Virus record (IMG/VR): IMGVR_UViG_3300048593_000163 | Location: 1 to 45,024 of that record | Origin: a virus | Reading direction: 5' to 3' (one strand) | Length of the DNA stretch: 45,024 nt | Shown here: in pieces, positions 31,433 to 40,408 of the stretch | Numbering within the stretch: the stretch's first letter is position 1 | How the letters are laid out: each line of letters starts with the position of its first letter | Translations under genes and position numbers: made by a program | The notes under the pieces: model-generated | Databases searched by the model: none | Told to the model about the DNA's origin: nothing | The model's input: the letters and a program-made list of their open reading frames with translations, nothing else

Positions 31433-32451
31433 GCGAAGAAGTTGCGAAGTCAAGACCTGTTGCAGTTGCGCTGCCAGATGGTAACGGGCCTAAAGCCTGG
31501 CGAGCGCTACACACGAAACGACGCCCAACGCTTGAATGGCTTGAGAGCATATGGGAACCAATGATACCCGAGACCTGCAACTGCGGGAAGAACTACCAGT
31601 CATATAAGTTAGAGAACCCGCCTAACTTCAACGATGACTTCACCTGGGGTTGGAGGTTACACAACTTCGTGAACTGCAAGCTCGGACGAAAACACTACAA
31701 CTACTTTGAAGCGTTGCAGCACTGGCGACCCGACCTGCTGCCAAGCAATCGGCGCGTGCAGCGTGACGTGACGATCGTGACGTCTTTTTACGGCAAGAAC
31801 ATCGACAGGCAGCTTAAGTGTTTACGAACTTGGTTCGCTAATGGTTTCACTGTCGTGTCAGTGAACCTCGAACACGAAATCGATGCGCTTAAAGACGTCT
31901 TCCCTGTTACGTTTCAAGTTGGGCAACCTACGCTTTTGTATGATAGGCTCGTACCTAAGGTGTCGAGTCTTATACACGCTAAAGTCAACACGCACTCGAA
32001 GCTGATTCTTAATTCTGACATCGAGATGCTACACGACTGCAGCACCTTCTTATCACAGGCGCCAGCGATCGGTATTCGTAGGAACTACTTCGACACGCCG
32101 ATGGATGACGACATTGAGAAATGGGGTATGGATGCATTCTTATTAACGAATGAGCTATGCGACACAATCCCGAACTTGGACTTTGGCATTGGTCAACCTA
32201 TGTGGGACTACTGGGTGCCTTGGCATTTTGAAAAGTTGGGCGTAAAACTCAACTGGTTTGCTGACCCGCTCTTCTTTCATAAGAAGCATGACATCCAGTG
32301 GGATAACTCTGCGCTTGCGATAGGGTGTCAGTTGATTGAAGACCACTATCGCGCTGGAGAAGATTGGGAGCTTTGGCGCTTCAATCGACCGTACCATGAT
32401 GCGTTACAGAAGAAAGTTGTATTGGAACGCAGATATGGTCAAAAAGTATAA
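31393..32451 (+). CDS. Glycosyltransferase-like protein with Cys/His N-terminal domain
   Basis: The C-terminal two thirds (from VTIVTSFYGKNIDRQLKCLRTWF) has a GT-A-like start, and ILNSDIEMLHD could be the DxD-type metal site. The N-terminal part (CNCGKNY...WGWRLHNFVNCKLGRKHYNY) has Cys and His spaced as in a small metal- or disulfide-bound domain. It is the last gene of the rightward block, overlaps the Cys-rich gene by 40 bases and is the third glycosyltransferase candidate in the genome. Confidence 0.55.
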   Translation: MDLTPGLFTLRRLGEEVAKSRPVAVALPDGNGPKAWRALHTKRRPTLEWLESIWEPMIPETCNCGKNYQSYKLENPPNFNDDFTWGWRLHNFVNCKLGRKHYNYFEALQHWRPDLLPSNRRVQRDVTIVTSFYGKNIDRQLKCLRTWFANGFTVVSVNLEHEIDALKDVFPVTFQVGQPTLLYDRLVPKVSSLIHAKVNTHSKLILNSDIEMLHDCSTFLSQAPAIGIRRNYFDTPMDDDIEKWGMDAFLLTNELCDTIPNLDFGIGQPMWDYWVPWHFEKLGVKLNWFADPLFFHKKHDIQWDNSALAIGCQLIEDHYRAGEDWELWRFNRPYHDALQKKVVLERRYGQKV

Positions 32452-32542
32452 GATGCCCTATAACGCATCCTATAATGGTACGACAACTATATCGACCGTA
32501 CTAGTGAAAGTGCACTATAGAGCGTACCAGGAACCCAGTTTT
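32452..32542. promoter_or_regulatory. Convergent junction with a copy of the control-region motif
   Basis: The rightward and leftward blocks meet here. The gap holds a 21-bp site at 32477-32497 matching the tandem core at 1363-1383 in most positions (GGTACGA...TATATCGACC). The complement of GCACTTTC (32506-32513) sits beside it at the spacing seen in the left array but in inverted order. An outer inverted repeat, GGTACG (32477-32482) with CGTACC (32523-32528), and TAGTG/CACTA (32502-32517) can fold. It could be a bidirectional terminator or a paired site for replication. Confidence 0.6.
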
Positions 32543-34366
32543 TCAATAATTGACTGGTTCGCTATTGGAACTAGCATCCAACCAACTTTTCTCGCTATAT
32601 CCAACCCCAACTCGAATAGGCACCCGTAAGTTTATGCTTGGGCGCTCTAAGATGCGAGCGATGTCCTTTCTGGCTTCTTCTGTGTACTGTTCTTTAGGCA
32701 TTGTGATGATGATCTCATCATGGACGCTGCCAATGACTTCGTAACCGGCGAGCATTAACGCGACTAATCTTTCTTTCATAAGATCAGCCGCAGACGACTG
32801 GTTGGCAGTATTAAACGCTTTACGCGCGTGATCTGCAGGTAGGTGTCGACGCCTGCCGTACAGGTTACGAACATACCCGCGTTGACGGCACAAGCTCTCA
32901 GCTTCGCGAGACGTTCTCTTCAAACCTGGCAGCTTTGCGTGATAGGTGTTATAGATGTCGTTTCCTCGAGCCTCAGCTAAGCGCTTGAACTCATGAGTGT
33001 CGTTAGTCTTAATGCTCTCAACAACATCAGGGTCAACGCTTAACGCGCTGATTAACTTCGCTTTCCCGCCACCATAGCCCATCAAGAAGTTAACCGTCTT
33101 TGCAGGCTTACGCTTAATGCCGCACAGGTCTGCAACCCATTGATGATAGTCTTGATCTGGGTTCTTATGATAAGCTTCGATGGCATCAGGGTCTTTGATG
33201 TAGTGAACGATCGTGCGGTACTCGATTTGAGAATAGTCACATGACAACAAAATGTGACCCTCGCGTGGTACGATCAAGTCTTTAGCCTCAGGCATCAGCT
33301 GTTGCATGTTAGGTTTCATACAGCTCATACGCCCAGTACGAACACTAGCGTTATAAGACGGATGCAAAACGCCGTCTATGTGCAATGAAAGATAAGTAGT
33401 TAAGAATACGCTGTTAAACGTCGATAGCCGGCGGTACTCTAAGATAAGCTTTAAGATGTCAATCGGCGCATTTGGGTACGACAGATACGACCTAAGCGCA
33501 TGCTTATCGAAAGATGGTGCCCCGGAGTCGGTGTAGGCGATGACCGGCAGCCCGTGTGCATTGCAGATCACGTCAAAACAGTCAGCATCAGACGTCGGTC
33601 GGATCGGGTAACCGAGCAAAACCTCAAGTTCGCCATCAATCTCAAACAACCTATGAAGAGTCTTAAGCTGAGTCAGCTCAGTGTTCTTTATGTCGATGTT
33701 CATACCCGATCTTTCGATATGATACAGGCATTTAGTGATTTTGTTCTCAAGGTCACAAACAAACGCACAATCCTCAGGCATCTGTTCGATTAAGTACCTG
33801 TGCAAATTGCGCGTAACGAACACATCGTCAGTGGCATAAGCCGCCATGATGTCAGCTGGTATCCAGCCGAAGTCTTTGTTGTTCTTAAGATACGGCTTCA
33901 TCACCTTTTCATGATGGCTAATGTCGTGCTTAAGCCAGTCCTTTGAGACGTGATCAAGGCCGTATCGCATGCGGTCAGAGTTCAAGATCTTACAGTGAGC
34001 TAACGTGTCGATCACATTGCACTTCACTTCAACCCCAAGATTATTACTGAAGACGTGCATGTCATATTTGACGTTGTGATTGACCCAGACCTCGCAGCTG
34101 TTCACAACCTCTTCAAGCCACCTATAAACTGCCTCCCATGGAAGGTTCCCACCATGATGATGGCAGACTGGCACGTACCAGGCGTCTTCATGATCGTCTG
34201 CCGTCACTGCAATGCCAGCTATGTAGCAGTTGTGCCACACGTTAAGAGCGTCGAGTTCAGTGTTGCCGCTCGTTGTCTCAAAGTCAAGATACAGGTGCCT
34301 ACTGTTCTGCAAACATGGCAGATCGTCGAGCGTCGTACACAGTCTTCCGCCGTTCAATAACTTCAT
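32543..34366 (-). CDS. Family A DNA polymerase with 3'-5' exonuclease
   Basis: The 607-residue protein has the exonuclease motifs DFET (28-31), NHNVKYDMH (96-104) and YATDD (177-181). The polymerase motifs follow: A CDYSQIEYR (D377), B R419-K423-F427-Y431 in the O-helix, and C HDE (549-551). Phe at 427 corresponds to E. coli Pol I F762, so it should discriminate against dideoxynucleotides. It is the phage replicase. A ribosome binding site GGAGATCACT precedes the ATG. It overlaps the deaminase gene by 68 bases. Confidence 0.95.
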   Translation of the reverse strand: MKLLNGGRLCTTLDDLPCLQNSRHLYLDFETTSGNTELDALNVWHNCYIAGIAVTADDHEDAWYVPVCHHHGGNLPWEAVYRWLEEVVNSCEVWVNHNVKYDMHVFSNNLGVEVKCNVIDTLAHCKILNSDRMRYGLDHVSKDWLKHDISHHEKVMKPYLKNNKDFGWIPADIMAAYATDDVFVTRNLHRYLIEQMPEDCAFVCDLENKITKCLYHIERSGMNIDIKNTELTQLKTLHRLFEIDGELEVLLGYPIRPTSDADCFDVICNAHGLPVIAYTDSGAPSFDKHALRSYLSYPNAPIDILKLILEYRRLSTFNSVFLTTYLSLHIDGVLHPSYNASVRTGRMSCMKPNMQQLMPEAKDLIVPREGHILLSCDYSQIEYRTIVHYIKDPDAIEAYHKNPDQDYHQWVADLCGIKRKPAKTVNFLMGYGGGKAKLISALSVDPDVVESIKTNDTHEFKRLAEARGNDIYNTYHAKLPGLKRTSREAESLCRQRGYVRNLYGRRRHLPADHARKAFNTANQSSAADLMKERLVALMLAGYEVIGSVHDEIIITMPKEQYTEEARKDIARILERPSINLRVPIRVGVGYSEKSWLDASSNSEPVNY

Positions 34367-34769
34367 AGTGATCTCCGATTAAATGAAACTTCATAGTGTC
34401 ACCGACTCTATATGGTTGAAGACATAGGACGTCGGTTATGTTTGTCGTGTTAAGAATAAGACCTGCGCACAATGAGCAAGGTGAGACGGTCGTTAGCATG
34501 TAACACGGCGTTATCTTGTCACTAAGCTTTAATAATGCATTCATCTCAGCGTGTATACAGCCACATTCACCAGCTTCTCCAGTGCAAGATGCGTTGTCGC
34601 GGCTACTCGCAGGCCCATTATAGCCAAAAGCTAAGATGTCGCGAAACCCATGATCAACGATGACGGCCCCAACCTGCAATCTCTTACAGGTTGAGAGTTG
34701 CGCGATGTCTTTAGCGAATCGAAGCATCACTTCGAGTTTCGCATGATATCGGACCATTCTTCGATCCAT
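34299..34769 (-). CDS. dCMP deaminase
   Basis: The zinc-deaminase motifs CIHAEMNALL (H73, E75) and SPCSLC (C98, C101) are intact in 156 residues. The family turns dCMP into dUMP. The start at 34769 follows TAGGAGACTTAA. Neighbouring dNMP kinase and TS-family enzyme make it part of a nucleotide module that feeds replication. In phages with altered cytosine it also drains the dCMP pool. Confidence 0.9.
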   Translation of the reverse strand: MDRRMVRYHAKLEVMLRFAKDIAQLSTCKRLQVGAVIVDHGFRDILAFGYNGPASSRDNASCTGEAGECGCIHAEMNALLKLSDKITPCYMLTTVSPCSLCAGLILNTTNITDVLCLQPYRVGDTMKFHLIGDHYEVIERRKTVYDARRSAMFAEQ

Positions 34770-35251
34770 TTAAGTCTCCTAGTGTAAGACTCAGCGATCT
34801 TGTCAACTGTGACATCGAGTATGTCAGGCTGATCAGACGTTAAGTGAATACGGTAATCGCCATAGGCCTTTAAGCCGTTCTCAAACACATCGTTAACAGC
34901 GATGACGTCTTCGACGTTAAAGAGCTCACGCTTAGCATCGTACCGGCTGCCAATCACTGTTGGATCAGCCGTGATAAGAACCACAAATGCTTTACACTTC
35001 AAAAGAAGCGTGGCATGCAATACGCGGAGGTCGCGAATCTTGCAGTTACGCTTTAATGTCGATGAGTATGCCATCTCACTAAGGTGATAGCGATCACGAA
35101 CAGCTTTTGGAGAAGCCAAGTTAACGTAGTCTTCATCATACCATAAGTCAGGCAATGGACCAAGGTGCTGGTACACCATACTCAACTTCTTAGCCAGCTT
35201 ATGCGCCAGCGTTGTCTTGCCGACGCAATCTGTGCCTTCGATTATAAGCAT
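34727..35251 (-). CDS. Deoxynucleoside monophosphate kinase-like (thymidylate-kinase fold)
   Basis: The P-loop IEGTDCVGKTT (4-14) and the small 174-residue P-loop kinase layout identify a thymidylate/dNMP kinase-type enzyme. It would phosphorylate dNMPs, possibly including a modified dCMP made by the enzyme encoded just upstream, as T4 gp1 does. It overlaps both neighbouring genes by about 45-50 bases. Confidence 0.75.
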   Translation of the reverse strand: MLIIEGTDCVGKTTLAHKLAKKLSMVYQHLGPLPDLWYDEDYVNLASPKAVRDRYHLSEMAYSSTLKRNCKIRDLRVLHATLLLKCKAFVVLITADPTVIGSRYDAKRELFNVEDVIAVNDVFENGLKAYGDYRIHLTSDQPDILDVTVDKIAESYTRRLKWIEEWSDIMRNSK

Positions 35252-36113
35252 CTTCTAAAACCTCCGATTCAATGGGAACATCAAGAACGCACTGTAGTAA
35301 CGAACGAATTGTGGAGTCGGTAATATGAGAAAGATCATCACGTTTGTGAAAGAGACGATATCGAACTTCGTGCTGAGTAGCGAAAGAGATCTCGCAGTAA
35401 TTCGACGGCGTACTAGGACCCCACACCTCGTCAGGGTCATCAGCTGAATAGCCTTCTTTAATGGCTTCTTTAGCTGCTTCATAGTTCTTGCCGTAGAGAT
35501 GAAGGTCAGCCACTTGATGCTGATACCACCCAGGCTGAACACCAAGTACGCTTGCGACAAAGCGCTGGATTGAAGTGTTGACGAATACGTCGTAAGGCAA
35601 ACCTAACCAGACGTCGTTTGATCGCATGTTTGCGATCATGCACAGCTTGTCTTCTAGGATCATGAAGTTGTAAGAGAGTGTACACGCACAGTCATTTGAG
35701 AACACGGCATTAGTCAGGTCGTTATCCGTGTATAGGGGAACGACTGCGCGGCGTGTGTTTGGGCTGCGCTTCAACAGATCGATGACGTACGGCAGCGTAG
35801 TTACTAGCTTAGGCCCATATGCACCTAGTACTTTGCCTTGATTAGAGAAGTTAATGTACTGAGGCGCGTAGTGCATTATCTGGTCCAATGCACCAGTTGG
35901 GTTGAAGTACCAAAAGAATTCACCGGCCGCGTAACGCGGGTCCAGTTTGCGTCGGCTATTCGTCAACCATGTTGCTTTGGTCGACGTTAAGCGTGCTACG
36001 TAGCCGTGTGTCGCCACTGTTTCGCCGATGCGACTTACGGACCGCTGACCACGGCTGAATAAGTTGTCCAGTGTGTGGGTCCACATTGAATCGATACTTT
36101 GGTAGTGTGTCAT
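35199..36113 (-). CDS. Thymidylate-synthase-family enzyme, predicted dCMP-specific (dCMP hydroxymethylase-like)
   Basis: The protein has the TS core: catalytic Cys in CTLSYNF (C144), MRSNDVWLG (R164, D167), and LHLY (H205, Y207). At the position where thymidylate synthases have Asn in PFN (E. coli N177), this protein has Asp (PYD, D175). That Asp selects dCMP over dUMP in T4 dCMP hydroxymethylase. Replacing the Asn by Asp in a TS makes it act on dCMP. The enzyme is therefore predicted to make 5-hydroxymethyl- or 5-methyl-dCMP. It overlaps the methyltransferase gene by 158 bases. Confidence 0.75.
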   Translation of the reverse strand: MTHYQSIDSMWTHTLDNLFSRGQRSVSRIGETVATHGYVARLTSTKATWLTNSRRKLDPRYAAGEFFWYFNPTGALDQIMHYAPQYINFSNQGKVLGAYGPKLVTTLPYVIDLLKRSPNTRRAVVPLYTDNDLTNAVFSNDCACTLSYNFMILEDKLCMIANMRSNDVWLGLPYDVFVNTSIQRFVASVLGVQPGWYQHQVADLHLYGKNYEAAKEAIKEGYSADDPDEVWGPSTPSNYCEISFATQHEVRYRLFHKRDDLSHITDSTIRSLLQCVLDVPIESEVLEDAYNRRHRLRRQDNAGA

Positions 36114-37206
36114 CTGTAAAGTCTCTCTGTAAGGTTTGAAGGTAAGAAGTTAAATTGAACACCTTTTCCGGTTTGCCATCAGCTTGAGATGTCTTCCAAC
36201 CATCTTTGTACGACGCTTCCCAATCCTCGCCACCCCAAGCGTCATTATGATAATGAATCGCCTGCTCAGCGAGCCACTCGCCTACGCATGGGCAGACACC
36301 TTTAGCGATTTGTGCGACAGGGTCATCTCCGAGTGGAACAATCGGTAGTCCCATTATAGTTGATAACTCTTCATGTGTCAATCCACGGTTGTGCTCTGGG
36401 TGAATAAACCTGCCAGCTGAGGAAAAGATCGTTGGGCACGGACGCTGCCAGGACAACCTCTTCACGCAGTGCATGCTAAACGGCATTCCGCTGTTACGCA
36501 TAAGCCAAGTGTCACGGTATCGCTCAGGCAAGTTGTCAGAGTCATACTCTGCCAGCATGTTAAGATCCCAACCATTAGGTAGCCTGGGCAGGCACTGCTT
36601 TTCAGACTCAGTCAACTTCGTCAAAGTCATGTCAGACTGATCACGCATGTGCCAAATCGCGTCGTACAGCGTTGGAGCGTAATCAGGAAGCTTCATCGGG
36701 GCGATGTTGAAGTTCTTTGACTTGTCGTAAGCAACGAAGAAGTATCGCTTACGATATTGAGCGTTGCCTAAGCTCGCAGCATTCACGAACAGATGCGCAA
36801 CTCGATAGCCTTTAGCCACGACTTTCTCGACAAGCATGTCAATCAAAGGCCGACCGGTCGTGTATGCTTGTTGAACTGATTCCCATGCAAAGATAGGGTA
36901 GCGCTCAGTGCAGTAGTTCATAAACTCCCAGATGTCTCGAGTGCACGCAGCAAATGGCCCGTGAGTCTTCTCGTCATAGCCGGCAGTTACGGTGCTGAAC
37001 CCTGTGCATCGAGGGTTACCGAACGCAAAGTCAGCAGTGACGTCTGGCCAATCTTCAGCCGGCGAGTTGTGAATGTTCACATTGCACATCGCCTTGGCCG
37101 TTGCAAGACCAAACCCATGAACCTCTAGGTGATCAGTGACGTCAGCGACTTGCTGAACACCATGAGAAAACCCGCCTGCGAATACGTGAATGCCAACAGC
37201 TTTCAT
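35956..37206 (-). CDS. C5-cytosine DNA methyltransferase homologue
   Basis: Motif I VGIHVFAGGFSHGVQ, motif IV GNPRCTGFS with Cys67, motif VI FAWESV (E109), motif VIII QYRKRYFF (150-157), motif IX RPCPTIFSSAGRFIHPEHNRGLTHEE and motif X QIAKGVCPCVGEWLAEQ all match C5-cytosine methyltransferases. The catalytic Pro-Cys is changed to Arg-Cys. The last 53 residues are read from DNA that also encodes the N-terminus of the TS-family gene, so they are probably dispensable. It may protect phage DNA from restriction, or may be altered in activity. Confidence 0.85.
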   Translation of the reverse strand: MKAVGIHVFAGGFSHGVQQVADVTDHLEVHGFGLATAKAMCNVNIHNSPAEDWPDVTADFAFGNPRCTGFSTVTAGYDEKTHGPFAACTRDIWEFMNYCTERYPIFAWESVQQAYTTGRPLIDMLVEKVVAKGYRVAHLFVNAASLGNAQYRKRYFFVAYDKSKNFNIAPMKLPDYAPTLYDAIWHMRDQSDMTLTKLTESEKQCLPRLPNGWDLNMLAEYDSDNLPERYRDTWLMRNSGMPFSMHCVKRLSWQRPCPTIFSSAGRFIHPEHNRGLTHEELSTIMGLPIVPLGDDPVAQIAKGVCPCVGEWLAEQAIHYHNDAWGGEDWEASYKDGWKTSQADGKPEKVFNLTSYLQTLQRDFTDDTLPKYRFNVDPHTGQLIQPWSAVRKSHRRNSGDTRLRSTLNVDQSNMVDE

Positions 37207-37625
37207 AACAGCTTTTCCAAGTTAGGTGGTGTGTACCCAGTCTTATCGGAGCAACGCTGATCCGATGGCTTCTTTGTCATGTTGCTTTGGTGAACCTCTT
37301 CAAAAGCCTCTGCAAGAGGCAAGTTAAAGACGGCTGCAGTACCCAAAGTAACATACGAAAGATCAGCAAGACCATCCAAAGTATCTACCTTGTTGCAGGT
37401 CGCTAGCCCGCGAATCACCTCAGACAATTCTTCCATCATTAGGTGAACACGTAACCATCGAACGTCGTTGTGATTACGGTAAGTCGTAAGCGCGTCAATA
37501 GCCTCCAACTCTACCACTCTTGCGAGCATCACTAGGGCCTCATCTTTACTCTGAGGCCAGTCATGCTTAGGCGTAATACCCATGTGACTGTGGAAATCTT
37601 CCACTTGTTCAATTTGCTTTTTCAA
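37203..37625 (-). CDS. MazG-like all-alpha NTP pyrophosphatase
   Basis: The motif EELSEVIRGLA with later DGLADLSYVTLGTAAVFNLPLAEAFEEVHQSNMTKK matches MazG-like pyrophosphatases (ExxE and D-rich metal sites). The family hydrolyses (d)NTPs to monophosphates. T4 dCTPase, which removes dCTP so that modified cytosine is incorporated, belongs to the same wider superfamily. Here the gene sits two doors from the dCMP-type TS enzyme. It overlaps its neighbours by four bases on each side. Confidence 0.75.
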   Translation of the reverse strand: MKKQIEQVEDFHSHMGITPKHDWPQSKDEALVMLARVVELEAIDALTTYRNHNDVRWLRVHLMMEELSEVIRGLATCNKVDTLDGLADLSYVTLGTAAVFNLPLAEAFEEVHQSNMTKKPSDQRCSDKTGYTPPNLEKLL

Positions 37626-40408
37626 AATTCGACTCCTTCTGGGATGTGATCAGGCCTATCTGGGATATCGTTCAGACCTTTTAAGAATGAGATGAAAGCT
37701 GAAGTCTTAACGTAGGCACGTTGCTTACGCTCTAAGGCATGCTTTCGAACGAGTACGCTTAATAAACCTTGTGCAGCCTGTCGATCCCAGGCGCACCAGT
37801 CTTGAATGTCTTGAAGTTCAATGTACATCCGCGACAGTAGGTTCTGTACAAAGTCTTTGGGGAACGGCGTTGTTATGATCGCTCGTCTTACGGTGTCAGG
37901 GTCACTCAGTTTACTTTGGACTTCGATTGATTGGGTCAAGTCAAGATAACCGAATGTACGACTCGAATACGTTTCATCTAAGAAGTCGTGAATGTACTGC
38001 ACGTGACATGGTCGAACTAAGACGTCCTCGCCTTGATTTGAGAACGTGCGGATTGCAAGCGACGCTGCAAGGCGAGCAAGCTTGTACCTCATTGACCCGC
38101 GGTCTACGATAGGGATTGTGTCAGTGAACTTGGCGCTCATCTTGGCGCTTAACTCGAGCACTAAGTCAGTTGACTCTTTCTCAAAGATCACGTTTGAGGC
38201 TGTCCAGCCCCAAAGTATAAGCCGTCGGCAGTCCTCAGACGTGTAAACCGGCGTGTTCATGGGCAGCCGATCATTGATTAGGTCTTGAGACACGTCCCTT
38301 GCAGACACTAAGAGACATGCGTCAAACCGCCTAACGTCCTCAAGACTGCCAATGAGCTCCTTCACGGCGTCTATACCATAGCTGTAATGATCGATCGGTC
38401 TATCAGACCTTGGGTTAGAGAGCGCGATAAGCCGTGTACGGGCGTGAGTGCGTCGCTTCTCAATCTTTGGTATCTCAGCAACGCCGCTTGAGCGCATATC
38501 TGTTAGTTTACTAATGACCTCAACTGAGGTCCCTTTAAGTTCTTCAAGGATCACTAATCGCTTGTCGTGTGTTGGGATTACGCCCCAGCTAACGAACCAT
38601 CGCGAACCCATCTGTTGAAGGCCGCCAAGTAAGCCAGCAACTGTCGCATTCTTACATTCGACTTTTTCACCAAGGCCGTAATGCCTTTGCAGGTTCATTG
38701 TGGTTTCAGTCTTGCCTTGGGCTGAATCACCTACGATAAGTACTTCAACCCAGCCTTTGATTTTCTTTTCATCGAAAGTAAGAAACAACGGCGAGTGGTA
38801 GGCAAGGTCGACTATCAAATGAATTGATCTACGGCCATATATACGGGTCACGTTACGCTCTAAATCGTCATATATAGCGTCCAACTTTTCTTTAAGACTA
38901 CTATACGACCAATCCTTTGGCTGGAATTTAGAGAGCGTATCCAGGTCTTTTAATCGATACGAACTGAGCGCGTCTTGGCTAGTTCTGTACTTACTTATAA
39001 GCAAAGTTGATTGCTGCGTTTGCGGGTGCGGATACATTCTGCCAAGCATGTCATACGTCTCATTAAGATCAACGCCAGTACCTATGCAAATGGCCGGCTG
39101 CATCGACCTATCAATGGATCGGTTAGTGATCTCAAGTCTTGGGCTAATACGAACGTCTTCAACGTTATAGTAAGATGTCGCTTCGAACTCACAGACTTGA
39201 CAGCGCTTAGGAATCTCTAGCTCCTCTTTAAGAGCTGGCAGCTGATTAGCTTTAGGCCTAGCTACCATCTCAAGTATGACTGGAGACTCTGAGCCGATCT
39301 TGTAATCATGGGACTCATCATTTAAGAACACTGGACAAACCGCACAATCTTCAATGTCACGCGTGCATTTTACTTTCACGCTAGATGGTATGACGTAAGG
39401 CGAAGTGTCAAGCGTAGAGACTGTGCATGTGATTAAGACGCGCTTACCAGCGCTTGTCGCATTGATCGCATTAACCAAGTCGACGCGCTTTGGCTTTTCC
39501 ATTTCTTGATGCGCTTTCTTGGGCGCAACGAAGTCATTGGCGTTCTTGTAGACCGCAAGAAGGTCGCCTTTAGTGGCGACGAGGTCATTGATGTCGCCTT
39601 TAGGGAAGTGAGCTGGGTTGAGTGGCAGCAAAGCTGTGCGCACTTTAGTGACTCGTGATAGGTGCTTACAGGTGTTCGTCTGCGAGCGCTTACCTTCTTC
39701 GTCGATGTCATAGCATACGGTTGTTGGCTTATCTTTAAAGTGATTCGTTAACCTTGGGTCCCAGTTGCTTTCGCCCAAAGTAGACGTTACAACGCCGATC
39801 CCGTGCGGGTTCAGTATGCGAGCTGCAACGATTGCTTTGACCTCGCCGCCAACGACTAAGATCTCGTTAAAGCTTAACTGCTCAACTGGGAATAGTCGAA
39901 CTTTGCCACGGCCCTTAAGGTTTCTGAACTTGTCTTTGCCTGGCGCACCCGGCAGATACAACCTAAGATTGACAAAGTAGCCGGCCTCGTTCTTGATTGG
40001 GATAGTGACTCGGCCGTCTTTAGTGCCTAGCCTGTACTTACGAACATCGTCGTCAGTGACGCCACGATCGTAGAGTTCCTGAAGTAAAGGCTTAGCCTTC
40101 CAAATGTCTGAATGGTAGTCTTCAATGACGTCAGCTTTAATCACACGATCCGTGTTTAAGTCGTATCGAGTGCTAAGTTCCTTTTTGACGTCAGCTCGGT
40201 TGCTCTTAAGAGCACCGGCTAAGAAGGTGATAACATCACCCTTCGCTCCACAACCTGCTGTACAGCAGCGGAATCGTTGCTTCTCTACGTTAATCGCACA
40301 GCTGGGTGATGAGTCGTTATGAAAAGGGCAGAGACAGCGGACTTCGCTGTCTCCAGCCCAGTTAAAACCCCAGCCGATGCGTTCAAGCTCGGCTATTACG
40401 TTTATCAT
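37622..40408 (-). CDS. Primase-helicase: CHC2 zinc finger and TOPRIM fused to an MCM-like AAA+ ATPase
   Basis: Residues 24-54 form a CHC2-type zinc finger (CPFH at 27-30, Cys at 37, 49 and 53). Residues about 181-282 carry TOPRIM motifs (VVGGE 185-189, YDIDEEG 233-239, GDINDL 271-276). A second Cys cluster (348, 355, 358, 403, 406) resembles the MCM zinc element. The C-terminal ATPase has Walker A GDSAQGKT (560-567), Walker B LVILEEL (618-624), sensor ALSNPR (662-667) and VRRFD (692-696), the MCM arginine-finger motif. Most phage primase-helicases use a RecA-like DnaB domain instead. It would prime and unwind DNA for the family A polymerase. Confidence 0.8.
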   Translation of the reverse strand: MINVIAELERIGWGFNWAGDSEVRCLCPFHNDSSPSCAINVEKQRFRCCTAGCGAKGDVITFLAGALKSNRADVKKELSTRYDLNTDRVIKADVIEDYHSDIWKAKPLLQELYDRGVTDDDVRKYRLGTKDGRVTIPIKNEAGYFVNLRLYLPGAPGKDKFRNLKGRGKVRLFPVEQLSFNEILVVGGEVKAIVAARILNPHGIGVVTSTLGESNWDPRLTNHFKDKPTTVCYDIDEEGKRSQTNTCKHLSRVTKVRTALLPLNPAHFPKGDINDLVATKGDLLAVYKNANDFVAPKKAHQEMEKPKRVDLVNAINATSAGKRVLITCTVSTLDTSPYVIPSSVKVKCTRDIEDCAVCPVFLNDESHDYKIGSESPVILEMVARPKANQLPALKEELEIPKRCQVCEFEATSYYNVEDVRISPRLEITNRSIDRSMQPAICIGTGVDLNETYDMLGRMYPHPQTQQSTLLISKYRTSQDALSSYRLKDLDTLSKFQPKDWSYSSLKEKLDAIYDDLERNVTRIYGRRSIHLIVDLAYHSPLFLTFDEKKIKGWVEVLIVGDSAQGKTETTMNLQRHYGLGEKVECKNATVAGLLGGLQQMGSRWFVSWGVIPTHDKRLVILEELKGTSVEVISKLTDMRSSGVAEIPKIEKRRTHARTRLIALSNPRSDRPIDHYSYGIDAVKELIGSLEDVRRFDACLLVSARDVSQDLINDRLPMNTPVYTSEDCRRLILWGWTASNVIFEKESTDLVLELSAKMSAKFTDTIPIVDRGSMRYKLARLAASLAIRTFSNQGEDVLVRPCHVQYIHDFLDETYSSRTFGYLDLTQSIEVQSKLSDPDTVRRAIITTPFPKDFVQNLLSRMYIELQDIQDWCAWDRQAAQGLLSVLVRKHALERKQRAYVKTSAFISFLKGLNDIPDRPDHIPEGVEF

